From Moraxella macacae 0408225 (GTDB taxonomy: Bacteria > Pseudomonadota > Gammaproteobacteria > Pseudomonadales > Moraxellaceae), in NCBI RefSeq assembly GCF_000320365.1, contig NZ_ANIN01000002.1, forward strand, positions 124,001 to 188,000: a stretch of 64,000 nt of DNA, given 5' to 3'. Of this stretch, positions 50,201-58,465 are shown one piece after another. The translations under genes were made by a program, and so were the position numbers. The notes under the pieces are model-generated. The model saw nothing but the letters and a program-made list of their open reading frames with translations. It was not told the origin of the DNA and did not search any database. Numbering within the stretch: position 1 is the first letter of the stretch; the number at the start of each line of letters is the position of its first letter.

Positions 50201-50241
50201 GCAATGCAGGCGCAGCTGTGGGCGCAGGTTTTCACTGGTAG
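44227..50241 (+). CDS. trimeric autotransporter adhesin (YadA/UspA/Hag family)
   Basis: A 2,004-residue surface adhesin (type Vc secretion). Order: ESPR extended signal region (MNHIYKVIFNQATNTF, 1-16), basic spacer, hydrophobic signal core ending AWA/ND near residue 72; then a long beta/coiled passenger with repeated modules (NAKQISDAVNLQQL-type necks, TGLDMGSQKITNV-type segments); a 12-residue coiled repeat (NEKVDAKVQEKV, about 200-224); an alanine-rich coiled coil (about 777-912); YadA-like head repeats (SHASAIGFKAIANGKSSLAIG, from about 1652); a SDAVNVAQL neck; and the YadA anchor in the last 70 residues, ending HW. The start at 44227 has AAGGA 8 bases upstream. A C9 run at codons 34-37 could switch translation. 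Confidence 0.96.
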   Translation: MNHIYKVIFNQATNTFMAVAEYAKSHTTSAAKSTTPPLANNHNADFGQKFGRTALAVAMTGIMVLMGSGAWANDVQDEIKAKKISIGDISITSAQGSQGASVDFHHTTVKNIGKAKTNHDAVNLEQLSSSTVTFTENNTNLNPDVIVTQKKAFNHDPMNGEVTAPDYEITLKHELKQKIIGAVQQGQLEATVDEKVQQKFNEKVDAKVQEKVNEKVDAKVQEKINPLTDKITKAEEASNKALQTFKVKGDDNDDSKKIEVSKNNSEFTITGGQTGSSDSKNITVTADKAQKTLTVKLAKDLKGLDSVTTGNSQLNNGGLSVISATGQPSKGIQVGADGIKFTNGGSHSAPTVQNTVRINKDSVGFAASDGTLDTQKPHLKASGLDMANKDITNVKDNKPLSEFVSKADKALQEITVKGDEPEDSKKITLNNTNKELNIKGGQTNGAGTTNISVNANPATKQLDIKLAKQLSGIEKITTVDKNNSGASTVLTSGGLEVTGPNSINGVEQALYGYDGLKFTHVGGVSIDGSVRINKDGIGFSDVAGSLDSTKPKLTKTGLDMGSQKITNVKNAENDNDAVNYSQFKQVKSEFDAVKKKAEEAQKSLKNLSWNLKAGDNGNSNNVTSGNTVTFKGDDNIKVSANGDSTKGYNVNYTLNKTLTGLTSVSAQSFTAGGVSITSDGIKAGNKTISGVGNAKQISDAVNLQQLASSVVTFTENNQQAKPNADIIVTQKSPFQFDPNNGSITTPDYEVTLNSTLKNKITNAVQQNDFNKKFDEALKPLNQKATEAQTKANQAATSATTAQQSAKTAQTAAQNAKTQVTEAGKKVTAAEESAKTATQKATQAETSAKTAKELAESAKGLVTTAQGEVTKAQENAKKAQTEAEQAKAEAQKATTASESAKQAAEQAKQTLGNSVQEFEVKGEGNNNKITINKTNKTLTVKGGQTDDNDATSKNISVVSNTNDKTLTVKLAKELKGLTSVTTGNSQLNSGGLSIISSTNTSKKGIQIGADGIKFTDGVSHTTSAKNGTPFITQAGYGFAGADGNIDGKKPKLGATGLDLAGQDITNIGMENKTLSDILKTAEGAQAAITGAKFKNGNTEQSLGVSNANPLTFIQGDNITLAKESDGKLKISAKAYKWKIKADNQNESEVTDDSAVDFSGKEDSGHKNIVVSKESGKNNLKFALNDTIKTKNIQAQTKLTVGNSNQAPFAELLNSGLTFNQAGKMGSPVKNKTVYGVDGIKFTDNNNAAVKDTVRITKDGIGFSDVAGSIDNNKPNLKANGLNMANQKISNLQSGEIAENSNEAVSGAKVAKKIEEVKTELKNTFTSTPSFFKGDTGVDIAGGNAENKITHKLGDTLTISGSKNGSNAIGDNDLTYSNVAVKADKQNNRINIGLRKDLSELNSATFGNNGNAFKVDSQGMRFLKSGTNGSLQTDTDKPNLTATGLDMGGQDITNIGTDRKSLSQIINNFKDEVKGGSALTLTGQVESKGKKTNVAVIKKGGKYYQIGANGAADTSKEVQKTNVHADIGGVKISGLANGNIAENSTDAVTGGQIHTLQKTLFGNGAGTASSPVAKTKEILTEDGKSKKKVQVVASKDEKGKEHTLKTYNVQGQTEYVTNNVVQAISKMNEQGIKYFHTNDGETDVVVQSKNEKDSSAGGSHASAIGFKAIANGKSSLAIGDGSQALSQNTVAIGAGNIVSGQNSGAIGDPSYVLGSNSYVLGNDNGVNEDTKNAFVIGNKVKLGTSNLNDKQLEEVARKLVSLSGRKFEDLKQDEQAKIKANIKDRVLAGNVSGATAFGNETKVKVAGGVAIGEKSDAKREKLDKVTLSNTAVKEVENKGTVTVNTVYAATDAGSETGKAVLATTQNSQGAMDIGHRQITSVAAGSADSDAVNVAQLRSVASTAALANQNLVNAVNDLGYRLDTRIGKTEDNANAGISSAMAMASMPQAYLPGKSMVSGGMASYNGQGAVAVGISKLSDNGRWVIKVNGSADTQGNAGAAVGAGFHW
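44330..44338 (+). repeat. homopolymeric C9 tract inside the adhesin coding region
   Basis: Nine Cs encode Thr-Pro-Pro at about codons 35-37, between the ESPR and the signal core. A change of one or two Cs would shift the frame and stop translation early. Confidence 0.92.
44827..44898 (+). repeat. 36-bp in-frame repeat in the adhesin passenger
   Basis: Two 36-bp units (44827 and 44863) each encode NEKVDAKVQEK plus Val or Ile, with several silent differences, so they are not recent copies. Confidence 0.85.
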
Positions 50242-50376
50242 TTGTTTTCACTTTTACTGGTAGTATTGCCACCAGTAATTTGTGCTTGTTTAATAAAAAC
50301 GCAATAAAAAACGCAATAAAAATTTGTTGCGTTTTGGCTTAAAATTTTAAAAAATTAAATCAATTTAGGAATAATC

Positions 50377-50784
50377 ATGAAACAAATCAAACAGTTCGTC
50401 GCGTTAAGCCTTGTTTTGGCTGGGTTGGCAGGTTGTATGGGAACAAAACATTTAAGCCAAAATATCAGCCATGATGGGCATGTAAAGCACGAGGATATCA
50501 AATTTCCAAAACTTGATAATGCTTGGCAAAAAGACGGTCAATTCCCAAATTCAGAAAATTTGGCAAAAGTGCGTGCAGGCATGAGTAAAGACAATCTGTA
50601 TCAATTGATCGGATATCCGCATTTTAGCGAAGATCATAAGGCTCGTGAATGGGATTATGTTATGAAGTTTTATCGCCCTGATGAAAGCGTACAAACTTGC
50701 CAATATAAGGTAATTTTTGACAAAGATTACAAGGCTCAAGAATTTTATTGGCAACCTGTCGATTGTGTGAATTATGTCAAATAG
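50377..50784 (+). CDS. BamE/SmpA-like outer-membrane lipoprotein, likely adhesin partner
   Basis: A 135-aa lipoprotein: signal peptide with lipobox LAGC (Cys at about residue 20), then a BamE/SmpA-type domain with VRAGMSKDNLYQLIGYPHFSEDHKAREWDYV and a closing YKVIFDKDYKAQEFYW. It lies 135 bp after the trimeric autotransporter in the same direction. In Acinetobacter the adhesin Ata is followed by TpgA, which combines this domain with an OmpA-like peptidoglycan-binding part and supports adhesin export. Here the OmpA-like part is missing. True BamE is also possible but the adhesin context favours a TpgA/SadB-like helper. The function is inferred from context. Confidence 0.82.
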   Translation: MKQIKQFVALSLVLAGLAGCMGTKHLSQNISHDGHVKHEDIKFPKLDNAWQKDGQFPNSENLAKVRAGMSKDNLYQLIGYPHFSEDHKAREWDYVMKFYRPDESVQTCQYKVIFDKDYKAQEFYWQPVDCVNYVK

Positions 50785-50796
50785 CGGTTTATTATC

Positions 50797-50826
50797 ACAG
50801 TGATTAAAAAAACAGTGATTAAAAAA
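50797..50826. repeat. 15-bp tandem duplication
   Basis: acagtgattaaaaaa occurs at 50797 and 50812, directly before the terminator stem. Confidence 0.9.
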
Positions 50827-50863
50827 ACAGCTAAGTTTTGATTGGTTAAACTTAGCTGTTTTT
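50823..50863 (+). terminator. terminator of the lipoprotein gene (works on both strands)
   Basis: A perfect 16-bp stem (aaaaacagctaagttt and its complement), 9-base loop, flanked by A and T runs. It separates the lipoprotein gene from convergent cysK. Confidence 0.93.
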
Positions 50864-50910
50864 GTTTTTGTTGGTTGTTGTTTTTGTGGGGTTTACGGTT
50901 TTGCTAAACC

Positions 50911-50977
50911 TAAGCAAAATAACTTAAGCAAAATAACTTAAGCAAAATAACTTAAGCAAAATAACTTAAGCAAAATT
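50911..50977. repeat. 14-bp tandem repeat reaching into the end of cysK
   Basis: taagcaaaataact is repeated at 50911, 50925, 50939 and 50953, with a partial fifth copy from 50967 that forms the last codons of cysK. Confidence 0.95.
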
Positions 50978-51949
50978 TTCACCTGTAAACACACCGTCAA
51001 ACAGCACGCTTGACAAATAACGCTCACCGCCGTCAGGTAAGACTACTACGATTGTTTTGCCTTGAAATTCTGGTCGGCTTGCCAATTCATAAGTGGCTTT
51101 TAACGCCGCCCCTGATGAAATGCCACACAAAATGCCTTCTTCTGTCATAGCACGTCTTGTCCATGCCAATGCGTCATCGCTTGTTACGCCAATAACTTCA
51201 TCTAATAAGTCTAATGCTAAATTTTTTGGAATAAAATTTGCTCCAATGCCTTGAATTTTGTGTGGTCCTGGGGTTAAATTTTCACCTTGTAATGCTTGGG
51301 TGATGATCGGTGATTCGGTGGGTTCAACAGCCACGATGTGGATATTTTGTCCTTTGTCTTTAAAGTATTTAGCCACGCCAGATACTGTGCCTCCAGTACC
51401 CACGCCTGCTACAAACGCATCAAGATTGCCTGCTGTGGCATGGTCAATTTCAGGGGCGGTGGTTTTGATGTGAATTGCAGGGTTGGCTGGGTTGTCAAAT
51501 TGTTTGGGTAAAAAGTATTTGTCAGGATCGCTATTGACAATTTCATGGGCTTTTTCTACCGCACCTTTCATACCAAGCGCAGGATCGGTTAACACCAAAT
51601 TTGCCCCCAAGGCGATCAAAGTTTTTCGGCGTTCCATACTCATAGAAGAGGGCATGGTAAGCGTGATCGGATAGCCTTTGGCAGCAGCAACAAACGCCAA
51701 TGCAATGCCTGTATTTCCACTGGTTGCCTCAACGATGTGCATGCCTGCTTTGAGTTTGCCTGATTGCTCGGCATCGCTAATCATGCCTGCACCGATGCGA
51801 TCTTTTACCGAAAACGCAGGGTTTCGGCTTTCGATTTTTGCCAAAACCGTAACACCTTGTGGCATTAGGCGGTTTAGGCGTATTAGTGGGGTATTGCCAA
51901 TTGCATCGGCGTTGTTGTCAAAAATAGCACTGCTGGTAAAATTAGGCAT
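50966..51949 (-). CDS. cysK: cysteine synthase A
   Basis: A fold-type II PLP enzyme that makes cysteine from O-acetylserine and sulfide. The 327-aa protein has the PLP lysine in [11 protein letters not shown] (about 43-53), the substrate loop [10 protein letters not shown] (about 74-83) and the phosphate-binding glycine loop [10 protein letters not shown] (about 180-189). The C-terminus lies in a tandem repeat that appears to have grown from the gene's own last codons. It uses sulfide from sulfate imported by cysTWA elsewhere in the window, though the two loci are 18 kb apart. Confidence 0.95.
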   Translation of the reverse strand: MPNFTSSAIFDNNADAIGNTPLIRLNRLMPQGVTVLAKIESRNPAFSVKDRIGAGMISDAEQSGKLKAGMHIVEATSGNTGIALAFVAAAKGYPITLTMPSSMSMERRKTLIALGANLVLTDPALGMKGAVEKAHEIVNSDPDKYFLPKQFDNPANPAIHIKTTAPEIDHATAGNLDAFVAGVGTGGTVSGVAKYFKDKGQNIHIVAVEPTESPIITQALQGENLTPGPHKIQGIGANFIPKNLALDLLDEVIGVTSDDALAWTRRAMTEEGILCGISSGAALKATYELASRPEFQGKTIVVVLPDGGERYLSSVLFDGVFTGENFA

Positions 51950-52015
51950 AAGTTTTCCTTGTTAAACAAATGATTAAAATTGATCGTATAAAAATTAATT
52001 GTATGATTGTATCAA

Positions 52016-52075
52016 TACTAAAGTATAGAGTACTAAAACACAAAGTACTAAAATATAAAGCACTAAAATATAAAG
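52016..52075. repeat. 15-bp tandem repeat, four units, upstream of cysK
   Basis: Four units of tactaaaNNanaaag with period exactly 15 (52016, 52031, 52046, 52061), between divergently placed control regions of cysK and the SDR gene end. Confidence 0.93.
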
Positions 52076-52208
52076 GCTAAAAATCGGTCAAAAACCACAA
52101 CCAACACAACGCCTTGTATTTTACAAACATTTTACAAAAATTGTCAAAATTTTTTTATTATCATTTGTAATTAACTTATGCTAAAATTTTATGGTTTTTG
52201 CATAAATG

Positions 52209-53063
52209 TTACAAAAACTTAACAATCAATTTTAACGGTAAGGTTTTCATACCAACACCAATCGGAAGCCACGGCCATGTCGGAACATACGCTTCATCTA
52301 CATACGCCTCAATTGCCTGTACAATAGCCTCCGCACCGTCTTCTTCGCTGCTTTCAAACGGTAGGTATTTTGCGCCAATATTGAGTTCGGTACGAATGTA
52401 ACCTGGGTAAATTGTGCTAACTTTAATCGGTAATTTTTCGCTTAACATGTCAGCTCGGATTCCCTCAGCAAGGTTGGCAAGCCCTGCTTTGGCAGCAGCA
52501 TATGTGGTTAAATGACGTGGCAACCCACGCACCGCGGACATAGATGAAATAACCACCAAATGTCCGCTGTTTTGACGGCGAAAAATTTTCATAGCTGCCT
52601 CGCACTGGGCGATGGCACTGATAAAGTTGGTTTCTGCGGTTTTGCGATTGGTTTCAAAACGCCCATGACCGATGACGCGACTGTCGCCAACGCCAGCATT
52701 TACCACGATGCGATCAATTTCACCCAAATCATTGGCAAATTCATCAAAAACAACAAACACTTGTTCGTAATTGGTAACATCAAGGGTTTTTACCGCAACT
52801 TTTACCGCAAATTGTGCTTCAATTTCTTGTTTTAATTGCTCTAAACGCTCCTTGCGTCTGGCACAAATTGCCAAATCATAGCCCAAATAAGCAAAACGGC
52901 GCGCCATCATAGCACCAAGCCCTGAGCTTGCACCTGTGATCAGCACGGTTTTGCCACGTCCTATGCCTTGTAAATCGGCTAAGTCTTTGCGTTTTAGCAG
53001 TTTATTGGCGATAAAGTTGCCATATTTGTCAATTTTTTGGAATGCTTGTTCAAGTTTTTTCAT
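52209..53063 (-). CDS. short-chain dehydrogenase/reductase
   Basis: A Rossmann-fold oxidoreductase of 284 aa. The cofactor motif TGASSGLGAMMARRFA (about 42-57) and an RRKER basic patch suggest NADP(H). The NAG motif is VVNAGVGDSR and the catalytic triad is SSMSAVRG...YAAAKAG (Ser, Tyr, Lys). An N-terminal extension of about 35 residues precedes the fold and the C-terminus is hydrophobic. The frame opens with a GTG at 53075; the ATG at 53063 is chosen, but neither has a strong ribosome site. Substrate is unknown; similar proteins act on lipids or ketones. Confidence 0.85.
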   Translation of the reverse strand: MKKLEQAFQKIDKYGNFIANKLLKRKDLADLQGIGRGKTVLITGASSGLGAMMARRFAYLGYDLAICARRKERLEQLKQEIEAQFAVKVAVKTLDVTNYEQVFVVFDEFANDLGEIDRIVVNAGVGDSRVIGHGRFETNRKTAETNFISAIAQCEAAMKIFRRQNSGHLVVISSMSAVRGLPRHLTTYAAAKAGLANLAEGIRADMLSEKLPIKVSTIYPGYIRTELNIGAKYLPFESSEEDGAEAIVQAIEAYVDEAYVPTWPWLPIGVGMKTLPLKLIVKFL

Positions 53064-53119
53064 GTTGTTGCCCACAAATAAAATACAAGAAAGTAAAATA
53101 CAAATTATAATGATTTTTA

Positions 53120-53159
53120 AAAAAACTCACGAGCTAAAAAAATAACTCGTGAGTTTTTT
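53120..53159 (-). terminator. gmk terminator
   Basis: A perfect 14-bp stem (aaaaaactcacgag with ctcgtgagtttttt), 12-base loop, between gmk and the SDR gene. Confidence 0.93.
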
Positions 53160-53199
53160 GGTGGATTTTGACAAAATTTGTATGATTTTTTGAGCCAAC

Positions 53200-53250
53200 A
53201 ATTGATTAGGCTAGTAATTGATTGGTCTGGTAATTGATTAGGCAAGCAAT
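53200..53250. repeat. 16-bp tandem repeat over the 3' end of gmk
   Basis: aattgattaggctagt, aattgattggtctggt and aattgattaggcaagc follow with period 16 (53200, 53216, 53232) and include the stop and last codons of gmk, like the cysK case. Confidence 0.92.
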
Positions 53251-53852
53251 TGAGCAATGCGATTGTGATGTCGCTGTTGTTGTTTGTCAATGGTCAAACG
53301 ATGAGAAATGATAATGGCTTTAATTTCAGCAAGTGCCACATCAAAATTATCATTAATCACCACATAATCAAAGTGCAAATATTGGGCCATTTCACGCACA
53401 GAGCCTGCCAGGCGTTTGTTAATCACTTCATCGCTGTCTTGTTTGCGATTGGAGAGGCGTTCACGCAAGGCGTTTTTGTCAGGCGGTAAAATAAAAATCA
53501 TCACCGCATTTGGCATGAGTTTTTTAACCTGAAATGCCCCTTGCCAATCAATTTCTAAAATCACATCTGTGCCATGATTAAGCATATATTCCACTGATTT
53601 TTGTGAAGTGCCGTAAAAATTGTCAAACACTTGGGCGGATTCTAAAAATTCAGCGTTATGAATCATTTGGTTAAATTCATCGCGACTGATAAAATGATAA
53701 TGTTGGCCGTTTATCTCACCAACTCTGGGTGGCCTTGTGGTGTGTGAAATACTAACTGCAAGGTTGTTGGTTGTGTTGGTAAGTTGTTTGACAAGTGAGG
53801 TTTTGCCTGTGCCTGAGGCGGCGGTGATGATAAAAAGTGTGCCTTGAGTCAT
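53238..53852 (-). CDS. gmk: guanylate kinase
   Basis: Converts GMP to GDP with ATP. The 204-aa enzyme has the P-loop [12 protein letters not shown] (about 10-21), the GMP-binding [21 protein letters not shown] segment (about 34-54) and the lid region. Length and motifs are typical. AAAGG precedes the ATG at 53852. rpoZ and spoT, often downstream in gammaproteobacteria, are not here. Confidence 0.96.
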   Translation of the reverse strand: MTQGTLFIITAASGTGKTSLVKQLTNTTNNLAVSISHTTRPPRVGEINGQHYHFISRDEFNQMIHNAEFLESAQVFDNFYGTSQKSVEYMLNHGTDVILEIDWQGAFQVKKLMPNAVMIFILPPDKNALRERLSNRKQDSDEVINKRLAGSVREMAQYLHFDYVVINDNFDVALAEIKAIIISHRLTIDKQQQRHHNRIAQLLA

Positions 53853-54006
53853 GATGTTGCCTTTACATGGTAAAATTTAGATGGCAATGCCTTAAAAGAT
53901 TGCTAAAAGAAAAAATTGCCAAAAAGCCATTTAAAAACCATTTTACCACAAATTAACGTGGTTATTTTTATCATTTTTGGGTAAAATTAACAAAAGACAA
54001 ATTTTT

Positions 54007-54034
54007 TTCAATATTAATTTTTCAATATTAATTT
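54007..54034. repeat. 14-bp tandem duplication upstream of ispH
   Basis: ttcaatattaattt occurs exactly twice (54007-54020 and 54021-54034). Confidence 0.92.
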
Positions 54035-54089
54035 TTTAAATGTTGTATAGATTTTAAATATATAGATTTTCAATATTATAGAGATGATT

Positions 54090-55028
54090 ATGCAAATTTT
54101 ACTTGCCAACCCTCGTGGTTTTTGTGCAGGCGTTGATCGTGCAATTGAGATTGTCAATGTCTGTCTAAAGCGTTTTGCACCTCCCATTTATGTACGCCAC
54201 GAAGTCGTGCATAATAAATTTGTGGTGGAAGATTTGGCAAGGCGTGGGGCGATTTTTGTAGAAGAGCTTTGCGAGGTGCCAGATGGTTCTGTGGTGATTT
54301 TTTCTGCTCATGGTGTATCAAAAGCAGTAGAAGATGAAGCAAAACGCCGTGATTTGGCTGTGTTTGATGCCACTTGTCCTTTGGTTACCAAAGTGCATAT
54401 TGAAGTGGGTAGATTTGCCAAAACGGGCATGGATGCTATTTTAATCGGACATGCAGGACACCCTGAAGTAGAGGGGACGATGGGGCGATTTGATACGCAA
54501 TTTGGTGGTAAAATTCATTTGATTGAAGATATTGAAGACGCCAAAAACTTAGATTTGCCATCTGATAGCGAACTTGCGTTTGTAACCCAAACAACACTAT
54601 CCATGGACGACACTTCTGGTGTGATTGATGCCTTAAAAGAAAAGTTTCCCAAAATCCACGCTCCGCGCAAAGACGATATTTGTTACGCCACTCAAAACCG
54701 CCAGGACGCTGTCAAAAACTTAGCCAAAAATTGTGAAATTGTGTTGGTTGTCGGATCGCCAAATTCCAGTAACTCCAACCGTTTGCGCGAACTGGCCGAA
54801 AGGCTTGGAGCAAAAGCGTATCTGATTGACAATGCCTCACAAATGAATAAGCAGTGGTTTGAGGGCATACAATCAGTTGGCGTAACCGCAGGTGCGTCCG
54901 CACCTGAAGTTTTGATTCAAGAGGTGCTGGATACCTTGCAAATTTGGGGCGGTGAAAAGCCCATAGAATTATCTGGTATTGAAGAAAACGTTACGTTTAA
55001 CTTGCCAAAAAGTTTAAGAAATTCTTAA
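54090..55028 (+). CDS. ispH: 4-hydroxy-3-methylbut-2-enyl diphosphate reductase
   Basis: The last enzyme of the MEP isoprenoid pathway, a 4Fe-4S protein making IPP and DMAPP. Three cluster cysteines are seen in NPRGFCAGV (about residue 12), [11 protein letters not shown] (about 96) and [13 protein letters not shown] follows the third in ICYATQNRQ. The N-terminus [15 protein letters not shown] equals the E. coli form, so I choose the ATG at 54090; the ATG two codons earlier (54084) has a ribosome site too close. The 312-aa length is normal. Confidence 0.96.
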   Translation: MQILLANPRGFCAGVDRAIEIVNVCLKRFAPPIYVRHEVVHNKFVVEDLARRGAIFVEELCEVPDGSVVIFSAHGVSKAVEDEAKRRDLAVFDATCPLVTKVHIEVGRFAKTGMDAILIGHAGHPEVEGTMGRFDTQFGGKIHLIEDIEDAKNLDLPSDSELAFVTQTTLSMDDTSGVIDALKEKFPKIHAPRKDDICYATQNRQDAVKNLAKNCEIVLVVGSPNSSNSNRLRELAERLGAKAYLIDNASQMNKQWFEGIQSVGVTAGASAPEVLIQEVLDTLQIWGGEKPIELSGIEENVTFNLPKSLRNS

Positions 55029-55080
55029 TTGTTAACAAAACATTGCTAACCCAGTTTAGATTAAAAATACAGAGAACACA

Positions 55081-56394
55081 ATGTCATCAAATCGTTTTTT
55101 AAAATTAGCAGGCATGACTGCCAGTATTGCCACCAAAGCCACAAAACACACGCTGTCTGGGCTTGTTGGTTCAAAAGAAGATCGACAAAAATCCAAAAGC
55201 GAAATGCTTGAAACCATTGGCGTACAGATCGCAGACACTTTAGGCGAGATGAAAGGGGCGGTGATGAAAGTGGGGCAAATTGCATCGCAATATAAAGATG
55301 TCTTTCCGCCCGAGGTTGCTAAGGCTTTAGAAAAATTGCAAAAAGATGCCCCGCCAATGCCTTTTTTGGTGATTAAAAAACAAGTGGAACATGAGTTGCA
55401 ACAACCACTTGAACAATTGTTTGCTTATTTTGAGGAGCAGCCGTTTGCATCGGCGTCTATAGGACAGGTGCACAAAGCTGTTTTGACAACGGGTGAGGCG
55501 GTTGTGGTAAAAGTGCAATATCCCGATATTGACAGCAACATTGACAGCGACTTAAGACAAGTGCGTATGGCATTAAAAATTGCAGGCGTGATCAATATGA
55601 GCAAGGAGGTGCAAGACAAGATTTTTAGTGAAATTCGAAGCAGTTTGTATGATGAGTTGGACTATACAAAAGAAGCTCAAAATTTGGCAATTTTTGCCCA
55701 TTTTCACAAAGATGATCCAGGGATTGTTATTCCAAAAGTGTTTCACAGTCATTCTGCCAAACGCGTGCTAACATTGTCTCAAGAGCTTGGTGAAAGCATT
55801 GAAATTGCAAGCACTTGGGATAACGCTACCAAACAAAAACTTGCCGAAAATTTGTTTCGTTTTAGTGCAGGGCAACTGTTTAAACTGTATCGCGTGCATT
55901 GTGATCCGCACCCTGGTAATTTTGCGTTTCGTGCCGATGGATCGCTTGTGGCGTATGATTTTGGTGGAATTAAATCTTATAGCTATGATGAAGTGTCATT
56001 GTTTGAGCGTTTTGCTATTCATTGTTTAATAGGAGATGTAACGGCTGTTGAGCAAGATTTGGTAACGCTTGGGGTGAAAAAAGACGATGAAAAACTGCCT
56101 GCTGATTTTTATGATAATTGGTTAAAAATTGGTTTAAAACCGTATGGTTTTACCCAGTTGTTTGATTTAAGTCAACACAAACCTTATGATTTTGCCAGTA
56201 GTGTAACCCATCATGAGATTATTGCTGAGGCGAAAAAATCATTAAAATACTGGCAAAAGTTTCAACCATCTGCCAAAACCATGATGCTTGATCGCACCAT
56301 TTCTGGACAATATTGGAATTTGGTTAATCTTGGAGTTAAGATTGATTTAAGCGTGTTAATGAAAGAGTACATTCATTTGCAACAATTGCCTTAA
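55081..56394 (+). CDS. ABC1/UbiB-family atypical kinase
   Basis: A 437-aa AarF/ABC1 (ADCK) protein. The defining KxGQ motif appears in GAVMKVGQIASQYKDVFPPEV (about 60-80), the alanine-rich nucleotide loop in FASASIGQVHKA, the VAIK-like lysine in VVKVQYPDI, and the catalytic and metal loops in HCDPHPGNFAFRADG and AYDFGGIK. Such proteins have ATPase or atypical kinase activity and support ubiquinone synthesis or other lipid handling. It lacks the C-terminal membrane helices of UbiB and does not lie with ubiE or ubiJ, so it may be a paralogue. Its last 4 bases overlap the convergent channel gene. Confidence 0.9.
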   Translation: MSSNRFLKLAGMTASIATKATKHTLSGLVGSKEDRQKSKSEMLETIGVQIADTLGEMKGAVMKVGQIASQYKDVFPPEVAKALEKLQKDAPPMPFLVIKKQVEHELQQPLEQLFAYFEEQPFASASIGQVHKAVLTTGEAVVVKVQYPDIDSNIDSDLRQVRMALKIAGVINMSKEVQDKIFSEIRSSLYDELDYTKEAQNLAIFAHFHKDDPGIVIPKVFHSHSAKRVLTLSQELGESIEIASTWDNATKQKLAENLFRFSAGQLFKLYRVHCDPHPGNFAFRADGSLVAYDFGGIKSYSYDEVSLFERFAIHCLIGDVTAVEQDLVTLGVKKDDEKLPADFYDNWLKIGLKPYGFTQLFDLSQHKPYDFASSVTHHEIIAEAKKSLKYWQKFQPSAKTMMLDRTISGQYWNLVNLGVKIDLSVLMKEYIHLQQLP

Positions 56395-57248
56395 ACGTGC
56401 AAATCATGTCCGCATCTATCACAAAATTTTGCCTCGGCAGCATGTCCAAATTTACCGCAATTTGGACAACTGATTGGTTGTAATTGTGGGCGCATGGTTT
56501 TGGTTAATTCAGCGGTAAACAGCCCTGTTGGCACAGCAATAATAGAATAACCCATAATCATCACAAACGATGCAATTGCTTGTCCAACGGGGGTTTTTGG
56601 CGACATATCACCATAGCCTACCGTTGTCATGGTAACAATTGCCCAATAAATGCTCACAGGAATGCTGGTAAAACCATTTTCCGCCCCCTCTATCACATAC
56701 ACCACCGAACCAAAAATCGTTACCAAAATAATCACCGCCAAAAAAAACACCACGATTTTATGACGACTGCTTCTTAAGGCCATGGTTAAAAAACCGGCTT
56801 GTTGCATATAATCAGCCATTTTTAAAATACGAAATATGCGCAACAAGCGTAAAATTCGCACCACAAGCAAATATTGCAATCCGCCAAACATTAAACTTAA
56901 ATAAGTTGGCAAAATACTTAAAAAATCCACAACGCCATAAAAACTTAACATATAACGCAGTCGATTGGGCGTGGAAAACAGACGCAACACATACTCAAAC
57001 GTAAACAAAATGGTAAAAAACCATTCAGCATAAAAAAAATAACGCCCATATTGCATGCGCATGATTAACACACTGTCAAGCATGACCACTGCAACACTGG
57101 CAAGTACCGCCACCAACAGCACAATGTCAAACAACTTACCCATTGGTGTGTCTGTACCATCGATCACCACATGAATGTCATGACGCAAGCGGCCTAAAGT
57201 CAGTGGTTTGTCTTGGGTTTTTGAGAGGCGGTTTTTGATTTGTTTCAT
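56391..57248 (-). CDS. voltage-gated-type potassium channel with C-terminal zinc ribbon
   Basis: A 285-aa six-helix cation channel. S4 is visible as VVRILRLLRIFRILKM with regularly spaced arginines (about 129-144), and the pore filter TTVGYGDMSP follows S5 (about 211-220). This gives K+ selectivity and voltage sensitivity by family rule. The C-terminal tail carries CPNCGKFGHAAEAKFCDRCGHD-like spaced cysteines (CPNC and CDRC), a zinc ribbon that is not part of the core channel family. The tail could sense metal or redox state or mediate assembly; this is inference. The gene is convergent with and overlaps the ABC1 kinase gene by 4 bp. Confidence 0.9.
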   Translation of the reverse strand: MKQIKNRLSKTQDKPLTLGRLRHDIHVVIDGTDTPMGKLFDIVLLVAVLASVAVVMLDSVLIMRMQYGRYFFYAEWFFTILFTFEYVLRLFSTPNRLRYMLSFYGVVDFLSILPTYLSLMFGGLQYLLVVRILRLLRIFRILKMADYMQQAGFLTMALRSSRHKIVVFFLAVIILVTIFGSVVYVIEGAENGFTSIPVSIYWAIVTMTTVGYGDMSPKTPVGQAIASFVMIMGYSIIAVPTGLFTAELTKTMRPQLQPISCPNCGKFGHAAEAKFCDRCGHDLHV

Positions 57249-57423
57249 AAGATAAGCAAAAAATAGATTGAGGTTTTGTCTGGGTTTATTGTCAACATTG
57301 TCAGCAAAATTGCCAACAAAAATTGGTTGTCATCGTAAAAAAAATTGGCGTTATCGTGAATGGTTAAAAAACCACATTTAACCAAATGATTAACGAAAAA
57401 TTGCAAATTTTTGCTAAAAAACC

Positions 57424-57452
57424 TTACATCATTGGTTAAAGCGGTTTATAAT
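57424..57452 (+). promoter_or_regulatory. promoter of the YebC-family gene
   Basis: TTACAT (57424-57429), 17 bp, perfect TATAAT (57447-57452), 50 bases before the start codon. Confidence 0.7.
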
Positions 57453-57502
57453 AGCACATTCAGATTTTTATTTTAACCACTTTTGAAAAATAAGGAATCC
57501 AA

Positions 57503-58252
57503 ATGGCAGGCCATTCCAAATGGGCAAACATTAAACACCGTAAAGCCAAACAAGACGCCGCAAAAGGCAAAATTTTTACCAAAATTATTCGCGAAATTGT
57601 ATCAGCGGCCAAAGCAGGCGATCCTGATCCTGCAAACAATCCGCGTTTGCGTGCTGTTTTGGAAAAAGCCAACGCAGCCAATATGACCAAAGATGTCATA
57701 AAACGCGCCATTGATCGCGGTGCAGGCGGTGGTGATAATGACAATATGGAAGAGATCACTTATGAAGGCTACGGTATTGGCGGCGTGGCGGTATTGGTAG
57801 AAACCATGACCGATAACGTTAACCGCACCGTAGGCGATGTGCGACATGCTTTTAGCAAAAACGGTGGCAACCTTGGCACTTCAGGATCAGTTGCGTATTT
57901 GTTTAACAAACGCGGTGAAATTACCGTGGCCGATGTGGCACTGGAAGATACCGTCATGGAGCTTGCCCTAGAAGCAGGGGCAAGTGATATTGAAAATGAC
58001 GGCGAAAGCCTGCTTGTTGTTACCGAACCTGAAAATTTTGGAGCGGTGATGGATGCACTACAAAACGCAGGCATTAAGGTAGATAATGCTGAGGTTACCA
58101 TGTCGCCATCTACAAGTGCTGAAATTACCAATATTGACGATGCCCAAAAAATCCTAAAAATGATCGATATGTTGGAAGATTTAGACGATGTACAAGACGT
58201 TTATACCAATGTGAATTTTAGCGATGAGGTTATGACACAGTTGGATACATAG
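57503..58252 (+). CDS. yebC: YebC/PmpR-family (TACO1) protein
   Basis: A 249-aa member of the YebC family. The signature [23 protein letters not shown] starts the protein and [22 protein letters not shown]-like sequence follows. Family members are known as transcriptional regulators (PmpR) and, more recently, as translation factors for polyproline stretches. The start has AAGGA 8 bases upstream. Length is canonical. A hairpin terminator follows at 58314-58344. Confidence 0.96.
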   Translation: MAGHSKWANIKHRKAKQDAAKGKIFTKIIREIVSAAKAGDPDPANNPRLRAVLEKANAANMTKDVIKRAIDRGAGGGDNDNMEEITYEGYGIGGVAVLVETMTDNVNRTVGDVRHAFSKNGGNLGTSGSVAYLFNKRGEITVADVALEDTVMELALEAGASDIENDGESLLVVTEPENFGAVMDALQNAGIKVDNAEVTMSPSTSAEITNIDDAQKILKMIDMLEDLDDVQDVYTNVNFSDEVMTQLDT

Positions 58253-58313
58253 GTTGGTTAAGTGTATAAAATTTAACCAACAATTCATGCAACAAACCAT
58301 TTACAAAAACTGC

Positions 58314-58344
58314 AAAAACCGCTGTGCTGTGCATGTCGGTTTTT
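58314..58344 (+). terminator. terminator downstream of yebC
   Basis: AAAAACCG (58314-58321) pairs with CGGTTTTT (58337-58344), 15-base loop. Confidence 0.8.
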
Positions 58345-58465
58345 GTGATAATTTACGTTTATTAAAATTTACGATGTCAATAAAAATTGCAACATACAAA
58401 TTAATACAAATTGCAATGTACAATAAAGACAAACACAAAAAAGACAAACACAAAGAGATAAAGCC

